DNA from: JBHJGS01 sp050331575
Lineage (GTDB): Bacteria; Pseudomonadota; Alphaproteobacteria; Sphingomonadales; Rhodothalassiaceae
DNA: 36,560 nt
Direction of reading: 5' to 3'
Assembly: GCA_050331575.1 (NCBI GenBank)
Contig: JBHJGS010000034.1
Location: 1 to 36,560, forward strand
A program made the translations under genes and the position numbers. Positions 1 to 7,680 of this stretch are shown here, in pieces; the first letter of the stretch is position 1; every line of letters starts with the position of its first letter. The notes beneath the pieces are model-generated. The model worked only from the letters and a program-made list of their open reading frames with translations, ran no database searches and was not told where the DNA came from.

Positions 1-67
1 CTCGAACCGCCATCACAAAGGGTTCAAAAAATGCCCACTCGGCATCTCCCATCAGCAATCGTGCCAA
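1..67 (-). CDS. IS5-family transposase, N-terminal fragment (cut by window edge)
   Basis: The first 22 codons of a transposase are read on the minus strand, starting at a TTG (65-67) preceded five bases upstream by GGAGG (73-77). The peptide begins LARLLMGDAEWAFFEPFV, and the D-x-E-W-x-x-x-E-P-F pattern is the usual N-terminus of IS5-family DDE transposases. The rest lies outside the window. The C-terminal fragment of what is probably the same element type lies at the other edge, on the same strand. Joining the two ends would keep the frame but would lack most of a normal-length transposase. Family assignment is from recognised motifs; the exact IS name is not known. Confidence 0.8.
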   Translation of the reverse strand, partial: MARLLMGDAEWAFFEPFVMAVR

Positions 68-137
68 GATAACCTCCGCAAAAGCTATCTTGAATCAGAT
101 TTTAGCTCGCTTGTGAATCCAGTTTGTCAACAGAGCC
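1..137 (-). mobile_element. IS5-family element, left-edge copy (5' end of the IS)
   Basis: The terminal 16 bp at 122-137 (GTTTGTCAACAGAGCC) are an exact inverted copy of 36424-36439 at the right edge. They mark the outer end of the element on the transposase-start side. Bases 68-121 are the IS leader between the terminal repeat and the TTG start. The bordering bases are TAG, completing a CTAG at the junction; the right copy also abuts CTAG. The element is inserted inside a repA-like gene, so the repA frame runs on into the IS. Confidence 0.82.
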
Positions 138-425
138 TAGGCCTTGAGTCGGGGGATTAATCCGAATGAAGTTATTACCGTTTCTATACTCCCGTATCCG
201 ATGATCAGGCTTTGTTGATAGGCTGAATATCGGGTGTTCCATTGAGGCCAAGTCACCTTTGGGTGTCGCGTCAAAGATATCACACACGAAAAAGTCTTGC
301 TGCACATACCGTTCCGGCAGCAGCGGCGATCGATCCTGTTTCGTAGTTTCACCCACCGATGCAAGCCAATTCGTAGGTTTACACACCAAGATTCGTAGGT
401 TTACACACCGATTACGAAAAATCAT
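102..425 (-). pseudogene. repA: Truncated plasmid replication initiator (RPA/RepA type), cut by the IS
   Basis: The minus-strand frame contains SPLLPER, QQDFFVCDIFDATPKGD and SMEHPIFSLSTKPDHRIR. I recognise these as the N-terminal conserved block of the alphaproteobacterial Replication initiator protein A family (PF10134 type), which normally runs to several hundred residues. Native sequence ends at about 138, after T-Q-G-L. The last 11 codons (GSVDKLDSQAS) come from the IS end and stop with TAA at 102-104. The DNA-binding and remaining domains are lost, so it should not support replication. The start is uncertain: ATG 425 lies upstream of the iterons, so a later GTG or TTG is possible. Family identity is recalled from conserved residues, not searched. 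Confidence 0.75.
339..409 (-). repeat. Iteron-like direct repeats upstream of repA
   Basis: Two identical 19-bp units ATTCGTAGGTTTACACACC sit at 369-387 and 391-409, with a 22-bp period (two helical turns). A degenerate third unit, TTTCGTAGTTTCACCCACC, lies at 339-357. Same-oriented repeats spaced by two turns beside a RepA-type initiator are what iteron origins look like. RepA binding is inferred. The repeats overlap the start of the repA open frame. Confidence 0.7.
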
Positions 426-452
426 CCCGAATCAGACTTTATTATCAATGAC

Positions 453-1193
453 TTATGGCATTTCCAGAATCCCACCGCGCATGAGCGCGCGGGCGCAGGC
501 ATTGGCGGTGGCGCCGGTGGTCAGCACATCGTCGACCAACACAACGGGCCGGCCGGCAACCCGCCGCGGCTGGCGCACCGCAAAGGCGCCGGCGACATTG
601 CGGCGCCGCTGGGACGGATTGAGGCCGCCCTGGCTCGGGGTCGCGCGCTTGCGGATCAACGCGCCCGCGGCGAAGTCGCGTCTGCACCGTGCCGCCAGAA
701 TGCGGCCAAGCAGGACCGCCTGGTTATAGCGCCGTCGACGCAGGCGTGAGCGATGTAACGGCACCGGCACGATCACCGTGTCAGGCCCCAATAGCGGCGC
801 GGCAACGCGTGCCAGATGGGTCGCGAGCACCGGTGCCAGATCGGTCCGGTCGCCGCGCTTGAACGCCAGGATCAGGTCTCGGCTGACAGCGGCGTAAACG
901 AATGCCGCGCGCGCACACGGATAGCGCGGTGGCCGCGCCAGGCAGGCGGCGCACACGCTGCCGTCGGGCTGGGCCAGTTCGAAAGGCAGGCCGCAGCGCG
1001 CGCAGATCGACCCGGTGATCGGCGTCAGGCCGGCAAAACACTCGCCGCAGACCCCTGCGGCAACGGTCTCCGTGCCGCAGGACGCGCAGCGGTGCGGGAA
1101 CAGCCCATCGATCAGCCGTTCTGCGGCCTGGCGCCCGAACTGCCAAGCCGGCCAACGGCCCAGCCGCGCCACCGCATCATTCGCCCTGCCCAT
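453..1193 (-). CDS. comF: ComF family protein (phosphoribosyltransferase-like), altered C-terminus
   Basis: 246 aa from ATG 1193. The N-terminal part has four CxxC pairs (C36/C39, C49/C52, C64/C67, C81/C84), the zinc-ribbon region of ComF proteins. The C-terminal part has the PRPP-binding loop VVLVDDVLTTGAT near residues 217-229. ComF proteins are linked to DNA uptake in naturally competent bacteria; the role in alphaproteobacteria is not well defined. The frame ends ALMRGGILEMP, whereas family members usually run on about ten more residues to a valine/leucine-rich end. The last codons therefore look replaced by the neighbouring plasmid-like DNA at about 453-475. It lies 27 bp downstream of cfa on the same strand and may be co-transcribed. 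The fold is otherwise complete, so it may still work. Confidence 0.85.
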   Translation of the reverse strand: MGRANDAVARLGRWPAWQFGRQAAERLIDGLFPHRCASCGTETVAAGVCGECFAGLTPITGSICARCGLPFELAQPDGSVCAACLARPPRYPCARAAFVYAAVSRDLILAFKRGDRTDLAPVLATHLARVAAPLLGPDTVIVPVPLHRSRLRRRRYNQAVLLGRILAARCRRDFAAGALIRKRATPSQGGLNPSQRRRNVAGAFAVRQPRRVAGRPVVLVDDVLTTGATANACARALMRGGILEMP

Positions 1194-1220
1194 GACCTGC
1201 TCCCGCCAAACGCGCTGCGA

Positions 1221-2483
1221 TTACGGCATCGCAGCGGCGTGACGCTCCGATGGCGGCGCGCCCGGGCAGCGCCGCGCCCGGTCATCGTCTACCATATAGT
1301 CGCGCGTCAGCGGCAGGCTATCGACATGTCGGCAAAGCTGGAACTGGAAAACGGCGAATTGCTGATGCCGGAACGCCATTTCCGAGGCCGCCAGATAGAA
1401 TTCCCACATCCGGCAGAAGCGCTCACCCATAAGGGTCTCAGCGGCTTCTCGGTTATGGTGGAACCGCTCCTGCCAGCGCTCAAGCGTCAAGGCGTAATGC
1501 CCGCGCAGCACCTCTAGATCGGCGATCAACAGCCCCGCGCGTTCGATCGCCGGCACAATCTCTGACAAAGCCGGGCAATAGCCGCCTGGAAAGATATGGC
1601 GATCAATCCAAGGGTGCGTATCGCCCGGTCCGCCGAGCCGCCCGATGGTTTGCACCAGCGCCACGCCGTCATGGGCGAGCAATTGGCTCAGCTTGCCGAA
1701 ATAGCTGTCATAGTTGGCCGGGCCGACATGCTCGAACATGCCCACCGAGACAATCCGGTCAAACTGGCCATCAACCGCGCGATAATCCTGCCGTTCGAAG
1801 CGCACGCGCTGGTCCAATCCGGTGGATGCGGCGCGAAGGCGGGACCGCTCTAGCTGCCGGTCGGACAGGCTGATGCCGGTCACCCGGGCGCCCTCCCGCG
1901 CCAACGCCAGCGCCAACCCGCCCCACCCGCAGGCGATATCCAGCACTGCTTGATCCGGTTTCAGCCGAAGCTTGGCGGCCAGATGATCGAGCTTGGCCTG
2001 CTGGGCCTGCTCCAGATCCGCCCGGGGGTCGGCAAAATACGCACAGGAATAGTGCAGGTCCCGGTCCAGAAACAGATCGAACAGAGCGTCGGGCAGATCG
2101 TCATGATGGTTGGCATTGGCCCGGGCGTGTCTCGGCCGGATCGGGCCGGTGCGCCGGGACCGGCGGAACCACCCCCGGCCGCGGGCGCGGGTCAGGCCGG
2201 GCGGACGCGGCATGCCCATCAACAGATCCAGCAAGGCGCGCACGCTGCCCCGCTCAATGCGGATTGCACCGTCCATGTACAAATCGCCCAAGGCGTTGTC
2301 GGGGTCGGCGATCAGTTGGCGCGGCACGGCGGGGTCATCGAACCGCACCGCCACCTCCGGCCCCGGCGACGAGCCCAAAAGGCGATGGCTGCAGCCGGCG
2401 GCATCGATGATGGTCAGGCTGCCGCGGTTCAAATGTTTGCCGAGGATCTTGATCAGATCCATGACGCGCTCTGTGCTTGCCAT
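1221..2483 (-). CDS. cfa: Cyclopropane-fatty-acyl-phospholipid synthase family methyltransferase
   Basis: 420 aa from ATG 2483, chosen because GGAGG sits five bases upstream; the frame itself extends further without a likely start. The SAM-binding motif I VLDIACGWGGLALALA lies at about residues 180-195. It is preceded by LHYSCAYF (143-150) and followed by SVGMFEHVGPANYDSYF and IFPGGYCPAL, all hallmarks of CFA synthases. The family adds a methylene group from SAM across double bonds of membrane phospholipid acyl chains at the inner leaflet. A divergent VIT gene lies upstream and comF downstream. Several CFA homologues in alphaproteobacteria act on other lipids, so the precise substrate is inferred. 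Confidence 0.9.
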   Translation of the reverse strand: MASTERVMDLIKILGKHLNRGSLTIIDAAGCSHRLLGSSPGPEVAVRFDDPAVPRQLIADPDNALGDLYMDGAIRIERGSVRALLDLLMGMPRPPGLTRARGRGWFRRSRRTGPIRPRHARANANHHDDLPDALFDLFLDRDLHYSCAYFADPRADLEQAQQAKLDHLAAKLRLKPDQAVLDIACGWGGLALALAREGARVTGISLSDRQLERSRLRAASTGLDQRVRFERQDYRAVDGQFDRIVSVGMFEHVGPANYDSYFGKLSQLLAHDGVALVQTIGRLGGPGDTHPWIDRHIFPGGYCPALSEIVPAIERAGLLIADLEVLRGHYALTLERWQERFHHNREAAETLMGERFCRMWEFYLAASEMAFRHQQFAVFQFQLCRHVDSLPLTRDYMVDDDRARRCPGAPPSERHAAAMP

Positions 2484-2635
2484 ATATTCCTCCAGCCGAA
2501 CCGCCGCCGCGGCAGCCGGATGCATCTCAGTGTGGCGCCAGGGCAGCGAACAAAATTGATTGCGGTCAGCCTCGCCCGCCGGTTTAAGCGGTGAAAACGT
2601 GTTGGCCATCCGCGGGGTTGCAGCAGGGACAGCCG

Positions 2636-3367
2636 ATGACCGACGCACAGCGCCTAGAACATGAGCATAGCCGCGAGGCCATTGCGCACCGGCTGGCGAC
2701 CGGCCGGCCGCCATCTTATGTGCGCGATTGGGTGCAAGGCGGCATCGACGGGGCGATCACCTCCTTCGCGATCGTCGCCGGCGCCGTCGGCGGCGGCTTG
2801 GGAGCCCGCGTCATCGTGATCCTGGGCTTGTCCAGCCTGGTTGCCGACGCTGTGTCCATGGCCGCGGCGAATTTCTCCGGCACCCGGGCCGAGGCTGAGG
2901 AGCGCACGCGCCTGCTACGGCAGGAGGAACGCCATATCGCGCGCGACCCGGCCGGTGAACGGCGCGAAATCGAAGAGATCTATCGACGCAAGGGCGTCCA
3001 CGGAGCCGAGTTGAGCCGGCTGGTCGATATCCTGGTCGCCGACAAGGCGCGCTGGATCGATGTGATGCTGCGCGAGGAATATGGCCTGGCCGCGCAGCCG
3101 CGCTCGCCCTGGCGCGCCGGGCTGGCAACCTTTGCGGCGTTTCTGGCCTGTGGCGTGGTGCCGATCGTGCCGTTCCTCACAGGCGTGGCCGCCGCCCCCC
3201 TGCTGGCGGCCCTGTTAACCGCCTTGGTCTTCGCGGGCATCGGCTGGGCCAAGGGGCGACTGGCGCCCGGGCCGGCGTGGGCCGGGGCGCTGGAGATCCT
3301 GCTGATCGGATCGGCCGCCGCCACCGCCGCCTATGCCGCCGGAGCCTTGATTGACCGTCTCGTTTAG
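2636..3367 (+). CDS. VIT1/CCC1 family divalent metal transporter
   Basis: 243 aa; ATG 2636 (MTDAQRLEHEHSRE) is preferred over the upstream in-frame ATG 2591, with CAGGGA eight bases before it. The first VIT helix carries WVQGGIDGAITSFAIVAGAVG and the second LVADAVSMAAANFSG, the family's Asp/Met metal-path residues. A charged amphipathic segment rich in E and R (about residues 85-125) is the usual cytoplasmic metal-binding domain, followed by three hydrophobic C-terminal segments. Family members move Fe2+ or Mn2+ out of the cytosol. It is transcribed away from cfa and ends with TAG, 35 bp before the cytochrome gene. The substrate ion cannot be told from sequence. Confidence 0.88.
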   Translation: MTDAQRLEHEHSREAIAHRLATGRPPSYVRDWVQGGIDGAITSFAIVAGAVGGGLGARVIVILGLSSLVADAVSMAAANFSGTRAEAEERTRLLRQEERHIARDPAGERREIEEIYRRKGVHGAELSRLVDILVADKARWIDVMLREEYGLAAQPRSPWRAGLATFAAFLACGVVPIVPFLTGVAAAPLLAALLTALVFAGIGWAKGRLAPGPAWAGALEILLIGSAAATAAYAAGALIDRLV

Positions 3368-3402
3368 TCGAAGAATAGACGATGACAAACGGGGAGGGTC
3401 GG

Positions 3403-3834
3403 GTGCGGTTCTTGGCAGCGATAGGATTGACGGCAATCGTGAGCGGGTGCGGCGGGTCACCGTCACCGCAGGCACAGTTGCGCGCGGACCGCGGCGCGGA
3501 AGATTATTGGAACCATTGCGCGGCCTGCCATGGGCCGGAGGGCAAGGGCGATGGCCCGGTGGCGGCGTTTCTGACCTAGGCGCCGACCGATCTGACCCGC
3601 ATCGCCGCGCGCAATGACGGTGACTTCCCGGAGCAAAGAGTGCGCTGGAGCATTGATGGCCGGTTGGACGTTCTGGCCCATGGCAGCCGGGTTATGCCGG
3701 TGTGGGGCCCGGCCTTCCGCCACCAGGTTGAGGCCGGCCCGATCCCGCCGGCCAATCGGGAGGATGCACCAAGGGAGGACCGAATCGGCGATTTGGTGGA
3801 CTATTTGAAGCAGTTGCAGGCACCGGCCGACTGA
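3403..3834 (+). pseudogene. Cytochrome c lipoprotein gene interrupted by one in-frame TAG
   Basis: From GTG 3403 (GGGAGG about six bases upstream) the product would be a 143-residue class I cytochrome c. A short hydrophobic leader ends in the lipobox VSGC (Cys16), the haem motif CAACH is at 39-43, and the axial methionine lies in MPVWG (Met98). Codon 59 (3577-3579) is TAG. The frame continues with no other lesion as APTDLTRIAARNDGDFPE to a normal stop at 3834. The amber codon separates haem attachment from the axial ligand, so normal termination would give a non-functional 58-residue peptide. Options are a recent nonsense mutation, a sequencing error, or readthrough. Neighbouring genes use TAG as an ordinary stop, which argues against general recoding. 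Confidence 0.8.
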
Positions 3835-3891
3835 TTGCCTTGGCAGGCCAGCCCCTGGATCTTAGCTAGAGTGGTGAAAGGAGACAGCCGC

Positions 3892-4047
3892 ATGAGCCAG
3901 CGCAAGCGATCCCCCCATGAGCCTCAAGACCAGGGAAACAACCCCGCGCCAGACCAGCCCAAGCCCCAGGAGGTCGGCGGCCGCGACGGGCCGGAGCCCA
4001 CGCGCTACGGCGATTGGGAAGTCGGCAGCCTGTGTACGGATTTCTAG
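3892..4047 (+). CDS. DUF1674 / SDHAF4-like small protein
   Basis: 51 aa from ATG 3892 with AAAGGAGA ten bases upstream. The first half is a charged, proline-rich, disordered stretch. The C-terminus has GGRDGPEPTRYGDWEV and ends in DF, the conserved block of DUF1674. The eukaryotic relative SDHAF4 assists assembly of the flavinylated succinate dehydrogenase subunit; the bacterial role is inferred from that. Family members usually have a KG(R/I)..DF ending where this one reads GSLCTDF, a mild divergence. No sdh genes are present in the window. The upstream cytochrome gene is 57 bp away, and the downstream lipoprotein gene converges on it. Confidence 0.85.
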   Translation: MSQRKRSPHEPQDQGNNPAPDQPKPQEVGGRDGPEPTRYGDWEVGSLCTDF

Positions 4048-4088
4048 GGAAACATCCGAGCGGTTCGTCGCGCAATCGATATGGCGCC

Positions 4089-4706
4089 TCAGTCGCGCGG
4101 GACGGCTTGTTCAACCCAGTCAATCATCTTGCGGGACACCTCGTCCATGGCGGTGTCGAACGCGCGGGCGAGATCGGCGGGGGAGCGCGAGGCGGCATCC
4201 GCCCTGGTCTTGAATTGCCGGGCGTCGATCAACTCCACAGGTCCGTTGCGCACCAGTTTCGCGGCGATGGTGACAGAGACATTGGGCGCGCCATTAAGCT
4301 CGGCATGGAAGTCGCGCACGTCCAGCTTGAGGCGGTAATCGGCCGGGATCTCCAAAAGACTGCCGCCGCCGATGGTGTGCCAGGGGGCGGCATTGTCAAA
4401 GCTGGCGATCAGATAGCGGTGCAGGATCAAGGGCGTGCGGCTGGTCCAGCGCGCACCGTCCAAATAATTCACCCGATGCCCGCCAGGCGACTTGATCGCG
4501 ATATCCGCCCCGATCAATTCTCCCGGCATGGTCGGCTCATCAACAATAAGGATAAACTCATCGGTCTTGGTTTCGACATTGTTGGTGAGCGCGGTGAGGG
4601 CAACATGATCGGGAGCAGGCCCAGAGCCCGGCAGCTCGATCAGCGGGCCACAGGCCGCTAAAGCCAGACTTGCCGACACCCCCAGCCCCAGCCTCGCCCG
4701 CGTCAC
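4089..4706 (-). CDS. ABC-type transport auxiliary lipoprotein (PqiC/DUF330-like)
   Basis: 205 aa starting at GTG 4706, overlapping the mlaD stop as GTGA. The leader ends in the lipobox LAACG (Cys19), so the protein should be lipidated and, lacking an Asp after Cys, sorted to the outer membrane. The body fits the ABC_trans_aux family: a TDEFILIVDEPTMPGEL strand region, LHRYLIASFDN, and a C-terminal SPADLARAFDTAMDEVSRKM helix before IDWVEQAV. In Pqi-type systems the homologue forms an outer-membrane docking ring for the MCE protein. As the last gene of the mla-like run it probably plays that part here. No mlaA- or mlaC-like gene is seen. Confidence 0.85.
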   Translation of the reverse strand: MTRARLGLGVSASLALAACGPLIELPGSGPAPDHVALTALTNNVETKTDEFILIVDEPTMPGELIGADIAIKSPGGHRVNYLDGARWTSRTPLILHRYLIASFDNAAPWHTIGGGSLLEIPADYRLKLDVRDFHAELNGAPNVSVTIAAKLVRNGPVELIDARQFKTRADAASRSPADLARAFDTAMDEVSRKMIDWVEQAVPRD

Positions 4707-5653
4707 TGCGTTTCTCCCACAATCGGTTTGGGTTCACCAAAGATCACGTCGATCGGCGCCTCTTCAAAGCGTTCCACGATGCGCTGGGTCGCCAAAGTCA
4801 GGCGCCGAAGATCCGCGATCAGACGCGTCGATTCAGGCAGCGCATTGTTCACGAAAGTGCTCAAAGCCTCGCGGTTTTCCTCGATCACGCCGTTGAGGCC
4901 GGTGAGCAGTGCCTCCGCCTCTTCCAGCGTTTCTTCCGCCTGGACCAGCGTCGTGGTCAGTTCCTGGTCGGTCAGATCCTGCGCACTGGCCATCAAGGTG
5001 CGGGCGTCTTCGGCGACTTGGCGGAACGCGGTCAAGGTATCGTCCAGTTCCGCCACGGCGCGGTTGATATCCTCCCGGCGCGCGGCCAGCGTTCCGGTCA
5101 GACCTGCGGCATTGTCAAAAATCCGCTGAATATTCTCCACCGTGGTATCGTCCAGCAGCACTTGCAGCCGTTGCATGGTGGTGATCGCGGTGCTCAGCAA
5201 TTCCGGCGCATTTTCGAAGATCGCTTGCAAGCCGGACCGTTCCGAGGGGATCCGCGGCAGGCCGTTGGCATCGGCATCGCGGGTCAGCGGCTGCTCTCCG
5301 GCCGCGCCGCCGCGCAATTGCACGATGGCCAAGCCGGTGAAGCCTTGTGCCTCCAAGGTCGCCACCGTGTCCGTGTTGACCGGTGTATCCTCATCAATGC
5401 GCACCACCACGCGGACCAGTTGCGGCCGGTCCGGCACGATTTCGATCGCCGCGACCTGGCCCACCGGCACACCGTTGAATTGCACCTGGCTTCCGGAGGA
5501 CAAGCCGGCGACCGAGCCTTCAAAGAAAATCTCGTAAGACATCAGGTCGCGATCAAAATCGCCGCGCGCCAGCCAGATAATGAAGGCGAACATCCCTGCC
5601 ACCATAAGCAGCATGAAGATGCCGATTAGAAGATGGTGGGCACGTGTTTCCAT
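4703..5653 (-). CDS. mlaD: MlaD family MCE-domain protein of a lipid ABC transporter
   Basis: 316 aa from ATG 5653. One N-terminal membrane anchor (about 8-28) is followed by a single MCE domain (about 38-117) containing VAGLSSGSQVQFNGVPVGQV and FTGLAIVQLRGG. The long C-terminal part (about 130-300) is rich in heptad-like leucines, alanines and acidic residues and is probably helical, coiled-coil or tunnel-forming. It is longer than the roughly 180-residue E. coli MlaD and resembles the MlaD-like proteins paired with an ABC_trans_aux lipoprotein. It would sit in the inner membrane, hexamerise and pass phospholipids across the periplasm. It lies between the ATPase and the lipoprotein genes. 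Confidence 0.9.
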   Translation of the reverse strand: METRAHHLLIGIFMLLMVAGMFAFIIWLARGDFDRDLMSYEIFFEGSVAGLSSGSQVQFNGVPVGQVAAIEIVPDRPQLVRVVVRIDEDTPVNTDTVATLEAQGFTGLAIVQLRGGAAGEQPLTRDADANGLPRIPSERSGLQAIFENAPELLSTAITTMQRLQVLLDDTTVENIQRIFDNAAGLTGTLAARREDINRAVAELDDTLTAFRQVAEDARTLMASAQDLTDQELTTTLVQAEETLEEAEALLTGLNGVIEENREALSTFVNNALPESTRLIADLRRLTLATQRIVERFEEAPIDVIFGEPKPIVGETQ

Positions 5654-5691
5654 GGGGGCGGAGCTGACCGACGACGCAAGACGAGGGGTGC

Positions 5692-6489
5692 TTAGACACC
5701 AATTTTTGCCGCCCGCGCACGCGGACCGCGGAAATATTCCTGCACCCAGGGATGATCGAATTGCAGCAATTCGTCAATGGTGCCGACTGTCAGGACCCGC
5801 TTTTCCGCCAACACCGCAATTCTGTCGCAGATGCTGTAAAGGGTATCCAGATCATGCGTCACCAGGAAAACCGTCAGCCCCAGATTGTCGTGCAACTGGC
5901 GGGTCAAGCTGTCGAATTTGGCCGCGCCGATGGGATCGAGGCCGGCGGTGGGTTCGTCCAGCAGCAAGATATCAGGATCCAGCGCCAGGGCGCGCGCGAT
6001 GCCGGCGCGCTTGCGCATGCCGCCGGACAGCTGGCTGGGCAGCTTCGGCCCGGCATCGGGCGGCAGGCCGACCATCGACAGCTTGTAGCCGGCGATCTCG
6101 TCCATCAGCTTCTGGGACAGACTGTAATGCTCGCGCAGGGGCACCTGGATATTCTGCGCCACGGTTAGGGTGGAGAACAGCGCCCCATCCTGGAACAGGA
6201 CGCCCCAGCGGCGTCGGGCGATCTGGCGCTCCGCTGCGGTCAGCTGGTCCTGGCGCTGGCCGAAGATCTCAACATGGCCGGCGCGCGGCGTTTGCAACCC
6301 GATGATGGTGCGCAGCAGCACCGACTTGCCGGTCCCCGACCCGCCGACCACACCGATCACCTCGCCGCGCCGCACATCCAGATCGAGATGGTCGTGGATG
6401 ACCTGAAAGCCGAACTGATTGCGCACGCCGCGCACGCGGATGGCCACGTCCTGAGATTTGTCGACGATGCGATCTGCCAATGTCGGCAT
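5692..6489 (-). CDS. mlaF: MlaF family ABC transporter ATP-binding protein
   Basis: 265 aa from ATG 6489, two bases after the permease stop; an in-frame TTG at 6504 overlapping the permease is an alternative. All nucleotide-binding motifs are present: Walker A GGSGTGKS (49-56), Q-loop at VLFQDGALF (97-105), signature LSGGM (154-158), Walker B ILLLDEP (174-180) and H-loop His212. LSGGMRKRAGIARAL is typical of MlaF rather than of importers. It powers the permease for lipid movement between the membranes. The product ends just upstream of mlaD (38 bp gap). Confidence 0.93.
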   Translation of the reverse strand: MPTLADRIVDKSQDVAIRVRGVRNQFGFQVIHDHLDLDVRRGEVIGVVGGSGTGKSVLLRTIIGLQTPRAGHVEIFGQRQDQLTAAERQIARRRWGVLFQDGALFSTLTVAQNIQVPLREHYSLSQKLMDEIAGYKLSMVGLPPDAGPKLPSQLSGGMRKRAGIARALALDPDILLLDEPTAGLDPIGAAKFDSLTRQLHDNLGLTVFLVTHDLDTLYSICDRIAVLAEKRVLTVGTIDELLQFDHPWVQEYFRGPRARAAKIGV

Positions 6490-6491
6490 GG

Positions 6492-7661
6492 TCAGAACGC
6501 CCAACCGATAACGGTGAAGAAAATCGCGAACAGAGCGTCCAGCACGATCACCAGAAAGATCGACTGCACCACCGAGGCGGTCGTATTGCGGCCAACACTG
6601 TCGGACGTGCCGGACACCGCCAAGCCCTGAAAGCAGCCGGAAATGGAAATGATGATCGCAAACACCGGCGCCTTGATCACCCCGACCAGGAAGGATTTCA
6701 TGGTCACCGCGGCATGCAGCTGATTGATGAAGGCCGACGGCCCGATGTCCAGCGTCGCCCAGGCCATCAGCATGCCGCCCAAAAGCCCCATCAGATCGGC
6801 GAAAAAGGTCAGGAGCGGCAGCATCAACATCATCGCGATCAGCCGTGGCAGCACCAAGACGTCGATGGGGTTCAGCCCCAGCGTACGCATGGCATCGACC
6901 TCTTCACGCATGACCATCGAGCCAATTTGCGCGGTAAAGGCCGAGCCGGAGCGCCCGGCGACAATGATCGAGGTGAGCAGAATGCCCAATTCGCGCAACA
7001 CGGCGATGGACACCATATTCACCACCAACACCTCCGCGCCGAACTGACGCAGCTGCACCGCGCCTTGATTGACGATCACCGCGCCGATCAGCAGCGAGAT
7101 CAGCCCGACGATCGGCATCGCCTTCAAGCCGACATATTCCATCTGGGACACCAGGGCATTGGTGCGCAGACGGTCAGGCCGGATGAGCGCGCCGAACAGC
7201 CGGATCAGCACCAACCCCAGAAAACTCAGAAACGAGCCGAAGCTGGTCAGCACATTCACCGTGCCGACACCGATCTCCTCAGTCAGCCGGATGAAGCTGT
7301 TCTTCTCCGGCATGGCCACCATGCAGGACACGTCATTGGCGCGAACCTGCTCGATCAGCCGGTCATGCTGTTCGCTGACGCCGGTGAAGTCGGCGTCGAG
7401 CTGGAAGCCGCGCAGCCGCGCGCGCAGCCGGATCAGCAGATAGGCCCCGACCGTGTCCATCCGATCCAGCCGGCTGAGGTCGATTGCCGCCTTCGTCTGC
7501 ACGCCCGGGCGCACGCTGGCGCACAGCGCCTCCAGCGTACCGGATCGAGCCATGATCCATTCCCCCCCGACATGCACCGTCAGCAGCGGCTCGCCCAAAT
7601 CCACCGTCAGCCAAGGCTCCGCGCCGACCGGATCAACCTTGCTTTGCGCCAATGTCGCCAT
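6492..7661 (-). CDS. mlaE: STAS-MlaE fusion permease of the lipid ABC transporter
   Basis: 389 aa from ATG 7661, about 130 residues longer than E. coli MlaE. The N-terminal part (about 15-105) is a STAS domain with AAIDLSRLDRMDTVGAYLL, where Thr of MDT sits at the conserved STAS position. The rest (about 135-389) is the MlaE permease: GLISLLIGAVIVNQGAVQLRQFG, VLRELGILLTSIIVAGRSGSA and the coupling-helix motif VDAMRTLGLNPIDVLVLPR. The fused domain probably does the job of the separate MlaB protein, which regulates ATPase assembly. The start codon is 19 bp downstream of the acyl-CoA dehydrogenase stop, so the two may be co-transcribed. Confidence 0.93.
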   Translation of the reverse strand: MATLAQSKVDPVGAEPWLTVDLGEPLLTVHVGGEWIMARSGTLEALCASVRPGVQTKAAIDLSRLDRMDTVGAYLLIRLRARLRGFQLDADFTGVSEQHDRLIEQVRANDVSCMVAMPEKNSFIRLTEEIGVGTVNVLTSFGSFLSFLGLVLIRLFGALIRPDRLRTNALVSQMEYVGLKAMPIVGLISLLIGAVIVNQGAVQLRQFGAEVLVVNMVSIAVLRELGILLTSIIVAGRSGSAFTAQIGSMVMREEVDAMRTLGLNPIDVLVLPRLIAMMLMLPLLTFFADLMGLLGGMLMAWATLDIGPSAFINQLHAAVTMKSFLVGVIKAPVFAIIISISGCFQGLAVSGTSDSVGRNTTASVVQSIFLVIVLDALFAIFFTVIGWAF

Positions 7662-7680
7662 GGTGTGCCCTATCGTGGTG

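Noticed and set aside
3577..3579. Genome-wide recoding of TAG
   Set aside because: Several intact genes in the window end in TAG at family-typical lengths, so TAG acts as a normal stop here.
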